NCBI GenBank assembly: GCA_036186865.1
Contig: AP025048.1
Span: 30,358,870 to 30,422,869 of the forward strand
Length of the DNA stretch: 64,000 nucleotides
From: Eustoma russellianum
Lineage: Eukaryota; Streptophyta; Magnoliopsida; Gentianales; Gentianaceae
Direction: 5' to 3'
A program made the position numbers and the translations under genes. Every line of letters starts with the position of its first letter. Position 1 is the first letter of the stretch. Below, one piece after another: positions 1 through 12,757 of the stretch. The notes beneath the pieces were generated by a model, which was not told the DNA's origin, ran no database searches, and saw nothing but the letters and a program-made list of their open reading frames with translations.

Positions 1-2259
1 TTTCCCTAATTAACTACCCACTTCCCCAATCCCCTCCCCAAAACCGCCCCACTCCCCTATGATGGCCCAAAATCCCTCCCCCTAACCCTAAAGTTTTGCC
101 CCTACCAAATTAAAACCCCAATCCCATAATCCCTCCCTCAACCAAACAGCAGCAATCATAGCAAGAAAAAAAGGTGGAAGAGGGGGAACGCTTGGCAGAG
201 AGAGAGAGAGGAGGGGGAAGAAAGAGAAAAGAGAAAGGAGAAGGAGAATTGACCACCCACATCAAATCCAATTTTTCTTTTGATCAGTGAATTGGTATTC
301 AAGAGGTAGGTTACCCTCCCCTCTGTCAGATTGCTTTGGATTCCCTCGCATTCTGTATTGGGATTGTTTGTTTATCACTGTACGTTTATTTTTTTATATG
401 TTTATCTCGAGTCCTTTATGTTTTGGTATGGAAATTGCATGTTTGGCCTTAGATATAGATCACATAATACGGAAATAGGTTGGGATGGGTTCAGTACGTC
501 GAAAAACGCGCTTGGAGGCAGCACATGTAGCACACGCGCGGCGGCCACAAGAGGCGCGTGTGGCTCACGCACGCCCTGAGTGGCGCGTGTATGTCACGCA
601 CTGACGTGTTCAGTGTCAAAGTGTTCGGGATGTTAGATGGAGTTTGATGGAATTGGTTTGAGGTAAATCGGAGTTAAAACGAAAAAGATGTGAATTTTTA
701 AAAGAAATTAGAATTTTAAATGAAATAAAGGAAAAAGAAAAAAATATAAAAATGGTGGCAGGCCTGGCCTGTTGCGGTAGCCAGGCCTACGGTTTCAATT
801 TCAGCAGGCCAGAGTTCTTGGCCCAATTCTGGCAATTTACTAAAAAAAAAGGGGCAAAGGGCTGCAGGCCGCTGGACAGCGGGCCGACCCAAATCACGTC
901 GGAAATAAAAAAAATGTTGTCTGGCACCTGGCAGGCCAGTGGGCCACGGCTGCCAGCGGACCAGATTGTGCAGGAGGGCCAGTTTGTGTAACAGGGCCGA
1001 AAAAAATAATAAGGAGCCTGTTCCTATGCTAAAATGTTAATTAATTTAAATAAAGAAGTTTTTTAATTTATTAATTAATTGGACTCAGTAAATAAAACAA
1101 AAGAAAATAGAATAATGGAAAAAAATATATTTATATACACTAACAAACTGAGGGCCGAGGAAAAAAATGTATGAATGAAATTTATATGTTATATATAATT
1201 AATTAATATAATAGTAGCTACGCTTTAAAAATAAGAGAAAATTTAGAAACCCATTAAATAAATTAAAATAAAAGAAATAAAAAAATAACAAAGGAAGATA
1301 AAAATATTTAAATAAAAGAATAAAGTGCTTGAAAGCCTAGGGAAAATAAAATAAGGCGTAGAAACCTAAAATAAAGTCTAGAAATATAAAATAACGGTAG
1401 AAGATAAAATACAATAATGAACCCGACTCAATATAGGGTAACTACGCAATATAGGGAATACACAACATAGAAAGGAGCATGCAACATAGGAGAAACAGAA
1501 GCGTGAAAGTGTGAAGTATTCATGGCACAAGCATTGCATTTGGCCTATGAGCCGTGTGGTCCGACGGGACGTGTGGTCTGACGAGGCGTGTGATGGGTGT
1601 TGGTAATAACGGTTACCTTCACCTAATAGGACACGGGACATGCATAGAATAACATGGAAAAGAAAGAGCATAGCATGCGGTATTAAATGATTGCGTGTGA
1701 CACGAAGATAGAAGAGCATGCATCATGAAGTTGCGCAATGCATTTGTTATTATTGTGAGTTATCTGATCTTGTTAATCAGTTGTTTCAGTGCTACGTTTC
1801 AGTGCTACAATCCCTTTTCGGGAGAGACGGGTAACCTACGAGTGACTCCCATCACTCACCCCCACCTCCCCTCCACAGGTGAGCAGGATTATGAGTATAT
1901 ATGTTTATCGAGGATGGGACAGATTACGCGAGCCGAGGAGAGTGAGCTGGGCTCGAGACGGAATCTTGTTGACCGGGAGCTTGTTTCTTGGGATAGTCAG
2001 ATAGACCTCCACCTAGGCTTATTATTTGATTTTAGTATTTCATACTTGACTTAGCGGGTTTCGTCAACTATTGTACTTGATTTTATTTCTGATGGATTTA
2101 ATTTAATCGAGACGTTTATTTCTTTTATTATCGTTTCCAAAAAAAATTTCTACGTTATTTCTGGCGTGCAAGAAGTTTGAACGACGCTTTGTAGTTCTCA
2201 TGGTAGGCTACGTCGGGTGCACTGTTCCCGATGTTAGGGTTTGGGAGCAGGGCACTACA
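1..2259 (+). repeat. 5' LTR of element I (start off window)
   Basis: This segment aligns along its length with 5819-8180, so the first 65 bp of the LTR are missing at the window edge. It ends GGCACTACA just before the primer-binding site. Compared with the 3' LTR it lacks about 120 bp near 1800. It holds a GA-rich stretch near 200-235, a GC-rich hairpin (531-562), and AT-rich sequence from 1020 to 1400. The short open frames inside it recur in the other LTR and look like chance; I see no host gene. Confidence 0.88.
531..562. repeat. GC-rich stem-loop in the 5' LTR of element I
   Basis: CACACGCGC (531-539) pairs perfectly with GCGCGTGTG (554-562) around a 14-nt loop. The 3' LTR keeps the same nine-base arms and loop length at 6357-6388 while the loop sequence differs. 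It stands out from the AT-rich surroundings. Confidence 0.7.
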
Positions 2260-2261
2260 GG

Positions 2262-2273
2262 TGGTATCAGAGT
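2262..2273 (+). promoter_or_regulatory. Primer-binding site of element I
   Basis: TGGTATCAGAGT lies two bases after the 5' LTR end. It is the complement of the 3' end of plant initiator tRNA-Met (TGGTATCAGAGC) with one mismatch at the last base. It fixes the element's orientation and the LTR boundary. Confidence 0.9.
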
Positions 2274-2626
2274 CGAGGCTCTAGATCTGCCTCAGAAACG
2301 CAGGATTAACTAGATAAATTAGACTTAAGCTACGATCTTTTCTTAAAATGACGATTTTACCCCTCATAGGCAAAAAAGGCCTAAGTGATGATCTTAGACT
2401 TAAGTTACGATCGGGTTAAGGGGTACGATAGTGAGCGATTGTTTCCTTACTTAATTACCATTCTGCCCCTAACTTTTATCATGAATTCTACAAACGACAG
2501 AATTTCCAAAATTACCCCTGAACATTTGCATGTAACCCCCTAAGTTATTAGAAATTCCCAAAATACCCCCTAACTTAGCCTGTACTTAAATAAATATATT
2601 TTCGATCATTCTAAATTCTAGAAAAA

Positions 2627-2940
2627 TGCCGGCAAGATGTGAACTAGCCGGTGATAGAGGAAATAGTGGTGAGAACCACCAGAATTAGGGGATCATTCTC
2701 AAGCACGTGAAGATGCCATAGTCACCATGACCAATACCTTAGCACAGTACCACCAGCTGTTGAACTAGCAGGCACTGGCTGCACCACTGCACTCGGACCA
2801 GAGATTCTTTGACAAGGAGATGCGAAAGAGTGGTGGCACAGCATAACTGACACCACCGATCACTTGGATCTAATTTCGGAATGAGTCTAAGGCATATTGC
2901 ACACTGAGAGTAAGATCTTCAAAGAATGATTCTAGATCCA
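2627..2940 (+). pseudogene. Possible gag remnant of element I
   Basis: An ATG at 2627 lies at the position expected for gag, about 350 bp after the primer-binding site. The downstream sequence is richer in GC than its surroundings and can be read in shifting frames as short gag-like pieces, for example a stretch containing TMTNTLAQYHQLL interrupted by stops, and a tryptophan-containing patch near 2830. No zinc knuckle follows. Stops and frameshifts occur every 20-40 codons, so this cannot make a capsid protein. Identification as gag rests mainly on position and composition and is weak; it could be any degraded coding piece. Confidence 0.35.
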
Positions 2941-5741
2941 CAGAGAGAATGTAGATTTAGGCCCTTATATTAGAAATTAAGTTACGATTTTGACCTAAGT
3001 CACAATCTTAGACATAAGTGATGATTTGAACATAAACAAAGAGAACGAACATAGGTACTGATCTCAGTTATAAACTATGATCCTAAACATAAGTCACAAT
3101 CCTAAACATAAATAACGATTCCGATTAAGAGTTGACCTTGGACATAAGTACTGAAGGTAGTCATAAGCGTTGATTATACACTAAGCATGATTTTAGAAAT
3201 AAGACATGATCTTGAACTTAAGAAATGATGATACTCAGAACAATCCTAGGAGTAAGTTCTGACCTTTGACTTAAGGAGACGATCGGTTATGGAACACGTA
3301 TGCCTAGGGTATACCAGATAATTTTACTTATGTATCATATTTAAGTTTGATCATGACCCTTTGCATATTCCATTAGCCGTGACTATAATAGCCCTATACA
3401 AATAAGTATATAATTAAAGTACATAAGTAGTAATGCTGATTAGGATGCTCTACCGCAAGCGCTGATTGACACATTAGTTTGAATAGACTAGGCAATTTTG
3501 GGCTACTTCATCATAATAGCAGCATGGGACCAGATACCATTAGAGTAAAGTAAAACGAGCCCATATTCCTACTTGGACGATAGCATCAAAGTAGACTTAG
3601 GTCTAAGTTGAGACAATAACTACTAAGAAATGAATTATTATAGTGTGATAGGTACTAAGAGATGATTTATAGAGAAATGATATAAACTAAGTAACGATTC
3701 ATAAGCATTATAATCAGTAGCGTTTAGTAAGAGAATCATACGAAGAAATTTACAGTCTAGGGTTAAGACGTTGAAATTTAGAGTTACTAAGTAGGACGAC
3801 GATATTAGTCTCATTACAGATATTGATCGGTAGCAAAAAGCGTGAAACGGCTATAACAAGTACATGGCAATAATGAATCTTTACAAATTTTTTTTGTTAA
3901 GTTTTGATTTATAGAAACGTCGAGTTACTTGACTTGAATTTATTAGGCTTGAATTAAATAGGGCGGACATGAACAAGTAGTGGCTGCTTTTCATATGAAC
4001 TAGAATAAAATTAGTGGTTCAAATAACCAAGTAACGAGGTACAGTGGATCAGTGTGCCGCGCGAAAGCATGGTGAATTAGAACACCTTAAGTCGATCAAT
4101 AATTAGTGTGCCTTGCAAGGATTGAACCAATTTAAGTTAAAGATTTTATATCAGTAGACAAAAAAAGTTAAGACTTGTAAGAAACTGTACATAGTATGAC
4201 CTATAGAATTATACGAAATAGTGGGCTGATATATTTTTCCTACATATAAATATTTTACATAAGCACGTACACCAATGTGTAACCATATTTTAACAAGTAC
4301 TTTACAAATGTTTGTTTCGGAAATACCTTATTGAGCCTCATTTTTATTAATATAGCCTACCGACCTTTACAAGGCAAATTCATTTTTCGTACTTGTATAT
4401 CAACATAAAATTTTTAGATCTTTTGACGATCTTAAAGAGGGGAAAGCTTTTAAAATGTTGATGTGCTTCCAAAAAAAACGACGTGTTTAACTTCTTACAC
4501 CATATTTCTAATTTCTAATTTTGTTACACATATTTTTTCAGTCGAAATTAAGTGACGACTATCGATATCAAAAGCAGTTCATTTACTAAAATGTTTTCGA
4601 AGTTATTAACCTGCTTGCGATAAACTTACTTAACTTTTGTGATGCCAAAAAGTACCTTTCAAAATATATATATTTTCTTTTAGTTTACGAAAGTTACCGT
4701 ATTCAAATCGTTTTATAAAACCTTACATTATCACGTTTTCAACTATTTTAATGCCATTTCACCAAAATACTTTGCGAACAAGTTATATCATCGTTTTTAT
4801 AAGAGGTCATTTGAAACACCGCTTTGCGAAAACGAGTATATTATGTCGAATCTTGTTTTCACAAAAAAGGGGAATGGTATTATTTTAAAACGACTGAAGT
4901 TATATATCAAATTATCGCCACGTAGGGCACATTTTATTAGAAGAAAAGTATGCCCGTACACATATTCGTATATTAGGCGGATGATATTTTCAAAGTAGTA
5001 AAAGCATGATCATAGAGTTAGTTCGTAAGTACATAAGAATTGGTTTTGAGGACTTGGCTTTGTGTAACGAGTACCATATTAGCGTACATCAAAGATATTA
5101 GTTGGTTAATTATCTAGGGGGATGAATCATATATAATGAATTTAAGAATCCGAAATTGTAGACCGCGATAAGTTGAATGTTGCACATCAAGTAGTATAAG
5201 TGGAAGTACATACATACTGGTTATAGAGAATTAAGTTAAGGATGGACCTCTATAAGGACGAGATCGCCTTGTGGGATACTAGCGATGACTAAATTGAATC
5301 ATACTAGAGTAAAACATATTCCGAAAATATATACAATTCAAGAGATGAGTCTTGTGAAAAAGGCGTTATGTTAAAGATTGTAGTACACCTAAGAACTAAT
5401 TTACGAGGACTGCTGATGACCGCATATATAAGTAAGTTATAAACTGATGCTTTAGGTTGTAGAACCCCGATATGATGACAATATTTTTTCGTTGATTGGA
5501 TAATGATAGGTAGATTGTGTTATGAGCTTAAATAAGCAAAGATAAATGGATTGGAAATTACTTGTATGTATACAAGGAATGATTCTGATGATGTAGTCTT
5601 ACGTCGAGAAAGTGTAATGTGAACATATCAATATATGCAATAGATGTATAGTTTGATCATTATCTTGGTGGATGAATCAAGTAGAACCATACTAAGTCAT
5701 TGATTACACCGTACGCAAGTTTCGAGGACGACACTTTTTGT

Positions 5742-5753
5742 AAGGAGATAGGA
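5742..5753 (+). promoter_or_regulatory. Polypurine tract of element I
   Basis: AAGGAGATAGGA directly precedes the TG start of the 3' LTR at 5754. Upstream lies TTCGAGGACGACAC, a context common in Tekay/Del-type gypsy elements. It would prime plus-strand DNA synthesis. Confidence 0.8.
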
Positions 5754-8180
5754 TGTTGGAACCGCACATTTTTTTAAAAAAAGAATTTGTTTGAATAAAA
5801 AAATTTGAAACCAAAATATTTCCCTAATTAACTAGCCACTTCCCCAATCCCCTCCCCAAAACCGACCCCACTCCCCCCATGATGGCCCAAACTCCCTCCC
5901 TCTAACCCTAAAGTTTCATCCCTACCAAATTAAAACCCCAATCCCATAATCCTTCCCTCAACCAAACGGCAGCAATCATAGCAAGAAAAAGAAAAGGTGA
6001 AAGAGGGGGAACGCTCGGTAGATAGAGAGAGAGAGAGAGTAGGGGGAAGAAAGAGAAAAGAGAAAGGAGAAGGAGAATTGGCCACCCACATCAAATCCAA
6101 TTTTGCTTTTGATCAGTGAATTGGTATTCAAGAGGTAGGTTACCCTCCCCTCTATTGGATTGCTTTGGATTCCCTCGCATTCTATATTGAGATTGTTTGT
6201 TTATCACTGTACGTTTATTTATTTTATATGTTTATCTCGAATCTTTTTTTGGTATGAAAATTGCGTGTTTGACCTTAGATATAGATCACATAGAACGGAA
6301 ATAGGTTGGGTTGGGTTCAATACGTTGAAAAACATGCCTGGGGGCGTAGCGTGTAGCACACGCGCGGCAGTCACATGAGGCGCGTGTGGCTCACGCACAC
6401 CCTGAGTGGCGCTGTATGTCACGCACTGATGCATTCAGCGTCAAAGTGTCCGGGACGTTAAATGGAGTCCAATGGAATTAGTTTGGGGTAAATCGGAGTT
6501 AAAACAAAAAAGATATGATTTTTAAATAAATTAGAATTTTAAATGAAATAAAGGAAAAAGAAAAAAATTATAAAAGGGTGGCAGGCCTGGCCAGGTCCGG
6601 GGTAGCCAGGTTCGCGGTTTCAATTTCAACAGGCTGGAGTTCTCGGCCCAATTCTGGCAGTTTACTAAAAAAAGGGGCAAATGGCTGTAGGCTGCTGGAC
6701 AGCGGGCCAGCTGCTGTCTCAGCAGGCCGGCCAAAATCACATCGGAAATAAAAAAATGTTGTCTGGCGCCTGACAGGCCAGCAGGCCAGATTGTGCAGGA
6801 GGGCCAGTTTGTGTAACAGGGCCGAAAAAAAATAATAATGGGCGTGTTTTTATAATAAAATGTTAATTAATTTAAATAAAGAAGATTTTTAATTTATTAA
6901 TTAATTGGACTCAGTAAATAAAACAAAAGAAAATAAAATAATGAAAAAAATATATTTATATATACTAACAAACTGAGGGCCGAGGAAAAAAATGTATGAA
7001 TGAAATTTATATATTTTATATAATTAATTCATCTAATAGTAGCTATGCTTTAAAAATAAGAGAAAATTTAGAAACCCATTAAATTAATTAAAGTAAAAGA
7101 AATAAAAAAATAGTAGGGAAGATAAAAATATTTATATCAAAAATTAAAGTGCGTGATAGCCTAGGGAAAATAAAATAATATGTAGAAACCTAAAATAAAG
7201 TCTAGAAAGATAAAATAACGGTAGAAGATAAAATACAGTAATGAATCTCACGCAACATAGGGTAACTACGCAATATAGGTAATACGGAACACAGAACGGA
7301 GCATGCAACATAAGAGAAACGGAAGTGTGAAAGTGTGAAGCATTCATGGCACGAGCATTGCATTTGGCGTATGAGTCGTGTGGTCCTACGCGATGTATGG
7401 TCTGACGAGGCGTGTGATGGGTGTTGGTAATAACAGTTACCTTCACCTAATAGGACCCGGGACATGCATAGCATAACATGGAAAAGAAAGAGCATATCGT
7501 GCGATTTTAAATGATTGCGTGTGACACGGATATAGAAGAGCATGCATCATGAAGTTGCACATTGCATTTGTTATTGTTGTGATTATCGTTGATCTTGTTA
7601 ATCAGTTGTTTCAGTGCTACGTTTTGGGAGACGGATCGGGCCGGGTATGTGTTATCTCTTTATTTATGTTTTACTGCTTTAATTACTTGTGCTTATTTGT
7701 GTTAGTTGTTACCTGACTCAGTATGCGACAGTCCCTTTTCGGGGGAGAAAGGTAACCTACGAGTGACTCCTATCACTCACCCCCACCTCCCCTCCACAGG
7801 TGGGCAGAATTATGAGTATATATGTTTATCGAGGATGGGATAGATTACGTGAGCCAGGGAGAGTGAGCTGGGCTCGAGACGGGATCCTGTTGACCGAGAG
7901 CTTGTTTCTTGGGATAGTCAGATAGACCTCCACCTAGGCTTATTATTTGATTTTAGTATTTCATACTTGACTTAGCGGGTTTCGTCAACCCTTGTACTTG
8001 ATTTTATTTCTGATGGATTTAATTTAATCGAGACGTTGATTTCTTTTATTATCGTTTCTGTGAAAAATTTCTACGTCATTTCTGACGTGCAAGAAGTTTG
8101 AACGACGCTTTGTAGTTCTCATGGCAGGCTACGACGGGTGCACTGTTCCCGGTGCTAGGGTTCGGGAGCGGGGCACTACA
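5754..8180 (+). repeat. 3' LTR of element I (complete, 2427 bp)
   Basis: It starts TGTTGGAACCGC and ends GGGGCACTACA. It repeats 1-2259 with scattered substitutions and small indels, so the insertion is not recent. It keeps the GA microsatellite (about 6021-6040) and the GC-rich hairpin (6357-6388), and carries about 120 bp near 7620-7735 that the 5' copy lacks. Minus-strand open frames around 7144-7543 mirror those at 1378-1719 and are not credible genes. Confidence 0.9.
6357..6388. repeat. GC-rich stem-loop in the 3' LTR of element I
   Basis: CACACGCGC (6357-6365) and GCGCGTGTG (6380-6388) form a nine-pair stem with a 14-nt loop, the counterpart of 531-562. Stem sequence and loop length are kept although the loop differs. 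Confidence 0.7.
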
Positions 8181-8738
8181 ATAATGCTGTAAAAAGAATA
8201 TTTCGATATATTAAGCACACTCCCACATTAGGAATTTGGTATGATAAAAACTGTAAATTTAACTTGCATGCCTATACTGGTGCGAACTATGGCGGATGTC
8301 AAATAGATAGAAAAAGCACAAGTTGGTAAATGTCAATTCATCGGCAATTCTTTAATATCTTGGTTTTCAAAAAAGCAAGCTAGTGTAGCATTATCTACCA
8401 CTGAAGCGGAATACATGGCACTTAGCCTTTGTTGCACACAACTATTATGGCTAAAACAACAACTATCAGATTTGGCTGTAGCTGTAAATCGCATCCTTAT
8501 ATACTGTGATAGTATGAGTGCTATTGACTTGTCTAAGAATCCCGTTTTACATTCTAAGACAAAACATATAGACGTGAGATATTTTTTTATTCGTGATTAT
8601 GTAAACAGTGGTGATATTGTTATAAAGCATGTTCGTACTGAAGCACAAGTAGCTCACATATTCACAAAAGCACTTAATCAAGTCATGTATGAAAATTTAC
8701 GTTCTAAATTAGGCATGATTTCTGTTGATATGTTATAA
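8181..8738 (+). pseudogene. Element A: 3' end of copia pol (RNase H)
   Basis: This is the C-terminal part of a Ty1/copia polyprotein. It opens inside the conserved segment between reverse transcriptase and RNase H, reads through WYDKN and a YGGC region, then shifts frame by one base near 8320 and continues with SWFSKKQASVALSTTEAEYMALSL and the C-terminal TKALNQ-type tail to a TAA at 8736-8738. In the first RNase H motif the expected D-A-D-Y reads G-A-N-Y, so catalytic aspartates are lost. The upstream part of the gene lies to the left of element I and off the window. The same region is found in elements B, E and F. Confidence 0.88.
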
Positions 8739-8975
8739 AATGCTCTTTCTTTCCATTCTTACTAATGCTCTTGATGAGATTTACAAAATAAAGGGGGAGA
8801 AAAAAGCATGATTTAAGGGGGAGTGAGAGATAAAGTTAAGGAGGAGCATGTTAAGGGAGAGCAAGATAGCACGATATGAAATTCAATTTTTTTAATTTAT
8901 GCATGATTGTAGGGGGAGTGATCACATTTAAATCATGAATAGAGGTTATTTTGCAAATCATCAAAAGGGGAAGAT
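8739..8975 (+). mobile_element. Element A: 3' non-coding spacer with purine tracts
   Basis: About 240 bp lie between the pol stop and the 3' LTR. The spacer holds repeated GGGGGAG-type purine tracts (near 8792, 8817, 8912) and degenerate ones (near 8840, 8855), ending in the true polypurine tract TCAAAAGGGGAAGAT at 8961-8975. The same layout occurs in F and H. Confidence 0.8.
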
Positions 8976-10332
8976 TGTTGAGAAACCGGGGTTTGAGTGA
9001 TTTGAAAATGCATGATTTAAATGTTACGTGTTTACGAAATAATGAATAAATTGTTACTTGACATGCTTATGTGGTAAATATGCTTTACATGCTTATAAAT
9101 TATTGCCGTACTAACGTGCCATGAAGTGTTATAGCTTACATCATATGACAAACATTTGTTATCTTTATTCTATTTTCAGGTGCCATGATTAATGAACTAA
9201 ACTGGTTCATTAAGTGAAGTGCTTAAGGAGATGAACTAACTAGTTCGTTAAATGAAGACATATTTGGAGAGAGCTATTTGACAACAAACCTGAAATGGAA
9301 AGTCTTCTCTCCACATCTTCACACTCTATAGATACATATATATTTCATATATACATATTTTCTTTATAACGACGAATTATATGTTTCTATCCCGACGTTC
9401 CACCGATGCACCAAACACATCACAAACGTACACTGACATCACACCACTATATACACATTACACATCATATTTGAGAGTATATACAGGTCTCATATCATAC
9501 ATTACAAGTCATATTGTTACCATAATTATGTCGACATGTCACGAGTACACAAACCGAAAATTGTCACATCGGGTGACTACTAACCCATCACCGTCATCTC
9601 ACGTACTTACCATATAAAGATGGACAACATATATACACTCAAAATACTCAGAATTTTTGTGCACCACATGTCAAAATCAGCCCCAAAGTCATATCATGTT
9701 TACACACATCAATCACCCACAACTTGGCTTGATTTGTTGAAAATTCAAACTTGAATATTTTTGTCACATGTGGCGTTTTTAACTTCAGCCATAGGAGCTG
9801 AAGATACACTTTATTTTATATATATTATGTGTGAAATAGCATATATTACATGTCTAAGATGTTTGAGATTAATCGGAGAAAAATCGCGTAATCGACGAAA
9901 GTCGAAAATTCAGTTTTCTACACTTACTATGCTTGGAACATTTTGGTCATGGTGTAACATGTATCTAGAAACTTTTTACACATCCAAAACATATTAGAGT
10001 ATTCTAGAAAAATCAATTAAGAGTTGATTGAAATTTACCATTTGTGAAAAGATTATACATCATTATTTGACAAAGTTTACAAAAGTAATTTCAGCACATG
10101 GCGCTAATGATGTACATGCCTATTACACATCATTTGGAGCCTAGGTGGAGATTATTTGACACTTTGATTGATGGAGGATAAGCCACATGGGATTGGTGAA
10201 ATTGAAGAAGGCAAGACACACATGGAAACATTTCAAAAACAAAACAAATGCTGAAGTTTCAGCACATGTTTCAATATGGCCGATTTTTGTACCTCATTTT
10301 GCTCCAATTTTCTTCCAAAATTGTGGGGCAAT
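8976..10332 (+). repeat. Element A: 3' LTR, first half
   Basis: The LTR starts TGTTGAGAAACCGG after the purine tract and is related to the LTRs of B, D, F and H. It contains the inverted repeat around TTAATGAACTA near 9188 and a short palindrome TGCTGAAGTTTCAGCA (10249-10264) followed by GGCCGATTTT. It is cut at 10332 by element B and resumes at 24464. GCAAT (10328-10332) is the left copy of B's target-site duplication. Open frames at 9381-9617 and 9761-9997 are not supported as genes. Confidence 0.87.
10328..10332. other. Target-site duplication of B, left copy
   Basis: GCAAT immediately precedes the LTR end at 10333 and matches 24459-24463. Five bases is the usual length for copia integration. 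Confidence 0.85.
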
Positions 10333-12757
10333 TGTCGGACCTGAAAGGTACCACTAGAAGGGGGGAGGAGGTTGAATAGTCGGTGCGGAAAATTTGGTTT
10401 TTAAAATGTTTTTGATCCAAAAACCCAACTTCTGAAAATAGTTTCTGTTTTCAGGACCTATATTGTAACGTTTGAAAAACTAGGTTACAAGCCTTCAAAA
10501 ATTCTGAAATTTGGAGATATTTTAGTCTCAGACGTTTTGAGTATCTCCTAAAAAGTTCAGATCAAAATTCAATCTTTAACCCTTTGAAAAATTGTTTGTG
10601 GTCAGATTGCGCAAATCTGCCAGAAACGGTAGTCTGACTTGAAAAATTTATTCCGATTAAACGGTGGCTCCAAATGGTATGAAAATTTAATAACAAACCC
10701 CTTACTATGTGTATTTAATTGGATTGAAACAGTTTTGAAAAAATTCTTTTGGAAAGTATGTCAAATACGTTCAAAGTCTCAACCTTTGCAAGTCTGAAAA
10801 TCAGACTGCACTAGTATCAGAACTATTGACGTTTGAATGACTTGCGCCAAATGAAACTTAAAATGTGTGGCTATGTTTTTGGAAAGTTTTGTGATTTTTG
10901 AAATTCGTTTGATATTTTTTCTACTGCAATCAAAATGATGCACTGCAGGAAACTGAAAGTAGAATGCTGAAAAGTACAGAACACAAGGAATTTTATACTG
11001 GTTCGGTTAAATCAACATACTCCAGTCTTCGAGGACACCTTCTTCGGTTATCACTAAACAAAATAACACCTTACCACACAGGGTTGATGGAGTTACACAC
11101 CAACTCCAACCCTTTACAATCGAAACAAGCAATCACAATGATCACGAACACCACCACCGAGTGGATGAAGGTTTGATCACACCTTGATCAACCTTTCACA
11201 ATAATAGGGATTGTATGGTGGTATGAATGAAGCCTATACAATGTATTTGAATGTAGATAAAATAGGCTTTGAGAGAGAAAGAGAAGAAAGAAATGTAGAA
11301 AAAGAGAGTATAGAAAACGTTTTGCACTCTTGAAATTCTAAGACTTGTCTTGTGTTTGATTTACTCTTCTTCTCTTCCTTTTATGTCAATATGGACTCCC
11401 ACTTTAGGGCTTATCTCCCCCTTGGAAATTCTCTTTTAAGTCATTGGAAGAATGCCTTGTATAATTGTGACATCAACTTGCTTACTTGGCAACACTTCAT
11501 TGGATTATCATCTTGGCCTTGCTTATTTGGTACTCCTTGATTGGATGAGATTTGTCATCATTTGATGACTGTAAAAATCTTAGAATTATACTTAAGACAT
11601 GTGTCAAATTAGTGTTTAAAACATTGCCAAATATCACATAATTAATCCCACAAAATTTTCCAAGAAAATTGTCTCCATTATTACTCATAAAAATCGGCCA
11701 CCACCTTTCATCACATGCTCAAATTTTCAGCATGTGCTAAATCTCAAGACTTCAAATTATTTCCATAATATCATCAAATCAATCCATTGAAATTGAAGAG
11801 CAAATTAATCATCATTTAGCACACAAAATTCGGCCACCTTGATTAACACATACTGAATTTTCAGCATGTGTTACATTTGTAACAAATTTTAAAACATTAC
11901 CTTGTGTATCTTCCTCTAATATGTCACTAACCTTGTAGAGTCCATTATTCACCAATCAAGATGCCAACTAAGCTCCACATAGGCTCCACCAAGCGGCTCT
12001 AGGCGTGTGACTAAGCTTGAACATGTGCTGAATTTATTTTCGCAAACTTTGTAAAATAGTACACAATAATTATACACATATGGTATATTCCAATCAGCCC
12101 TAAATTGATTTTTCTAGAACACTTTAGTATGTATTGAATATGTAAAAAGTTTCTAGATACATGTTACATGTCATGCCAAAAACGTTCCATTTGTCGTGTT
12201 CGTAGAAAACCGAATTTTCGACTTTTGTAGATTAAGAGATTTTTCTCCGATTAAATTCAAACATTTTGCACATGTTATATATATTATGTCACACATAATA
12301 TACACAGAATAACTTGAACATTCAGCTCTAAAGGCTGAAGTAAGTGGCACCCCATGTGCTTTAAACTTTGAATTTGAAATCTCCACAATTTGGCCTTAAT
12401 TGGGGATGATTTGTGTGTGCTAACATGGAATGATTTTATGGCTGAATATACCATGTAAGCCACGAAATTTGTGGTCATTTTTGAAGTGTAGGGGTTGGCC
12501 ATCTATATATGGAAAGTACGTGACACGTTGGTGAAGTTTCGGTTGTCACCCGATACGACAATTTTTGGTTTAGAACCTTGTAACGTGTCGTAATAATTTT
12601 GTCATCACCATGACTTATATCATATGATATAAGACCTGAATATAATCATAAATATGAGGTAAGTATAGTGGTGTGACGTTAACGTACGTTCGTAAAATAT
12701 ATTAAGTGTCGGTAGTACGTTGGAATCTATGTGTATAGTGCCTTTTTTAAAAAAATC

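Larger units (their letters stand above)
2260..5753 (+). mobile_element. Non-coding interior of element I
   Basis: This 3.5-kb interior has no open frame above 60 codons on either strand. Its first part (about 2325-3300) is built of degenerate copies of an 18-20 base motif around ACATAAGTNACGATCTT, often spaced about 20-25 bp. A possible gag remnant lies at 2627-2940. From 3300 to 5700 I see only AT-rich sequence with scattered motif relatives and no recognisable pol. The purine tract is at 5742-5753. Confidence 0.75.
1..8180 (+). mobile_element. Element I: gypsy-like LTR retrotransposon, LARD-like
   Basis: Two long direct repeats (1-2259 and 5754-8180) bracket a 3.5-kb interior. The interior starts with a primer-binding site matching initiator tRNA-Met and ends with a purine tract. 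The ends are TG...CA. The 5-bp sequence ATAAT right after the element (8181-8185) is the expected target duplication: in related copy F the same five bases continue the RNase H reading frame, so I was inserted in the pol gene of copia element A. The other duplication copy and the first 65 bp of the 5' LTR lie off the window. No protease, reverse transcriptase or integrase is readable. Long LTRs around a mostly non-coding interior fit a non-autonomous large retrotransposon derivative, and the purine-tract context (TTCGAGGACGA upstream) resembles Tekay/Del elements. That family call is inference. Confidence 0.85.

Noticed and set aside
1378..1719. A 113-codon minus-strand open frame that recurs at 7202-7543
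   Set aside because: Both copies lie at the same place in the two LTRs of element I, so the recurrence comes from LTR duplication. Composition is LTR-like and no domain is visible.
2260..5753. A hidden pol gene inside element I
   Set aside because: I looked for reverse transcriptase, integrase and RNase H motifs in all frames and saw none; the region is dominated by AT-rich and motif-repeat sequence.
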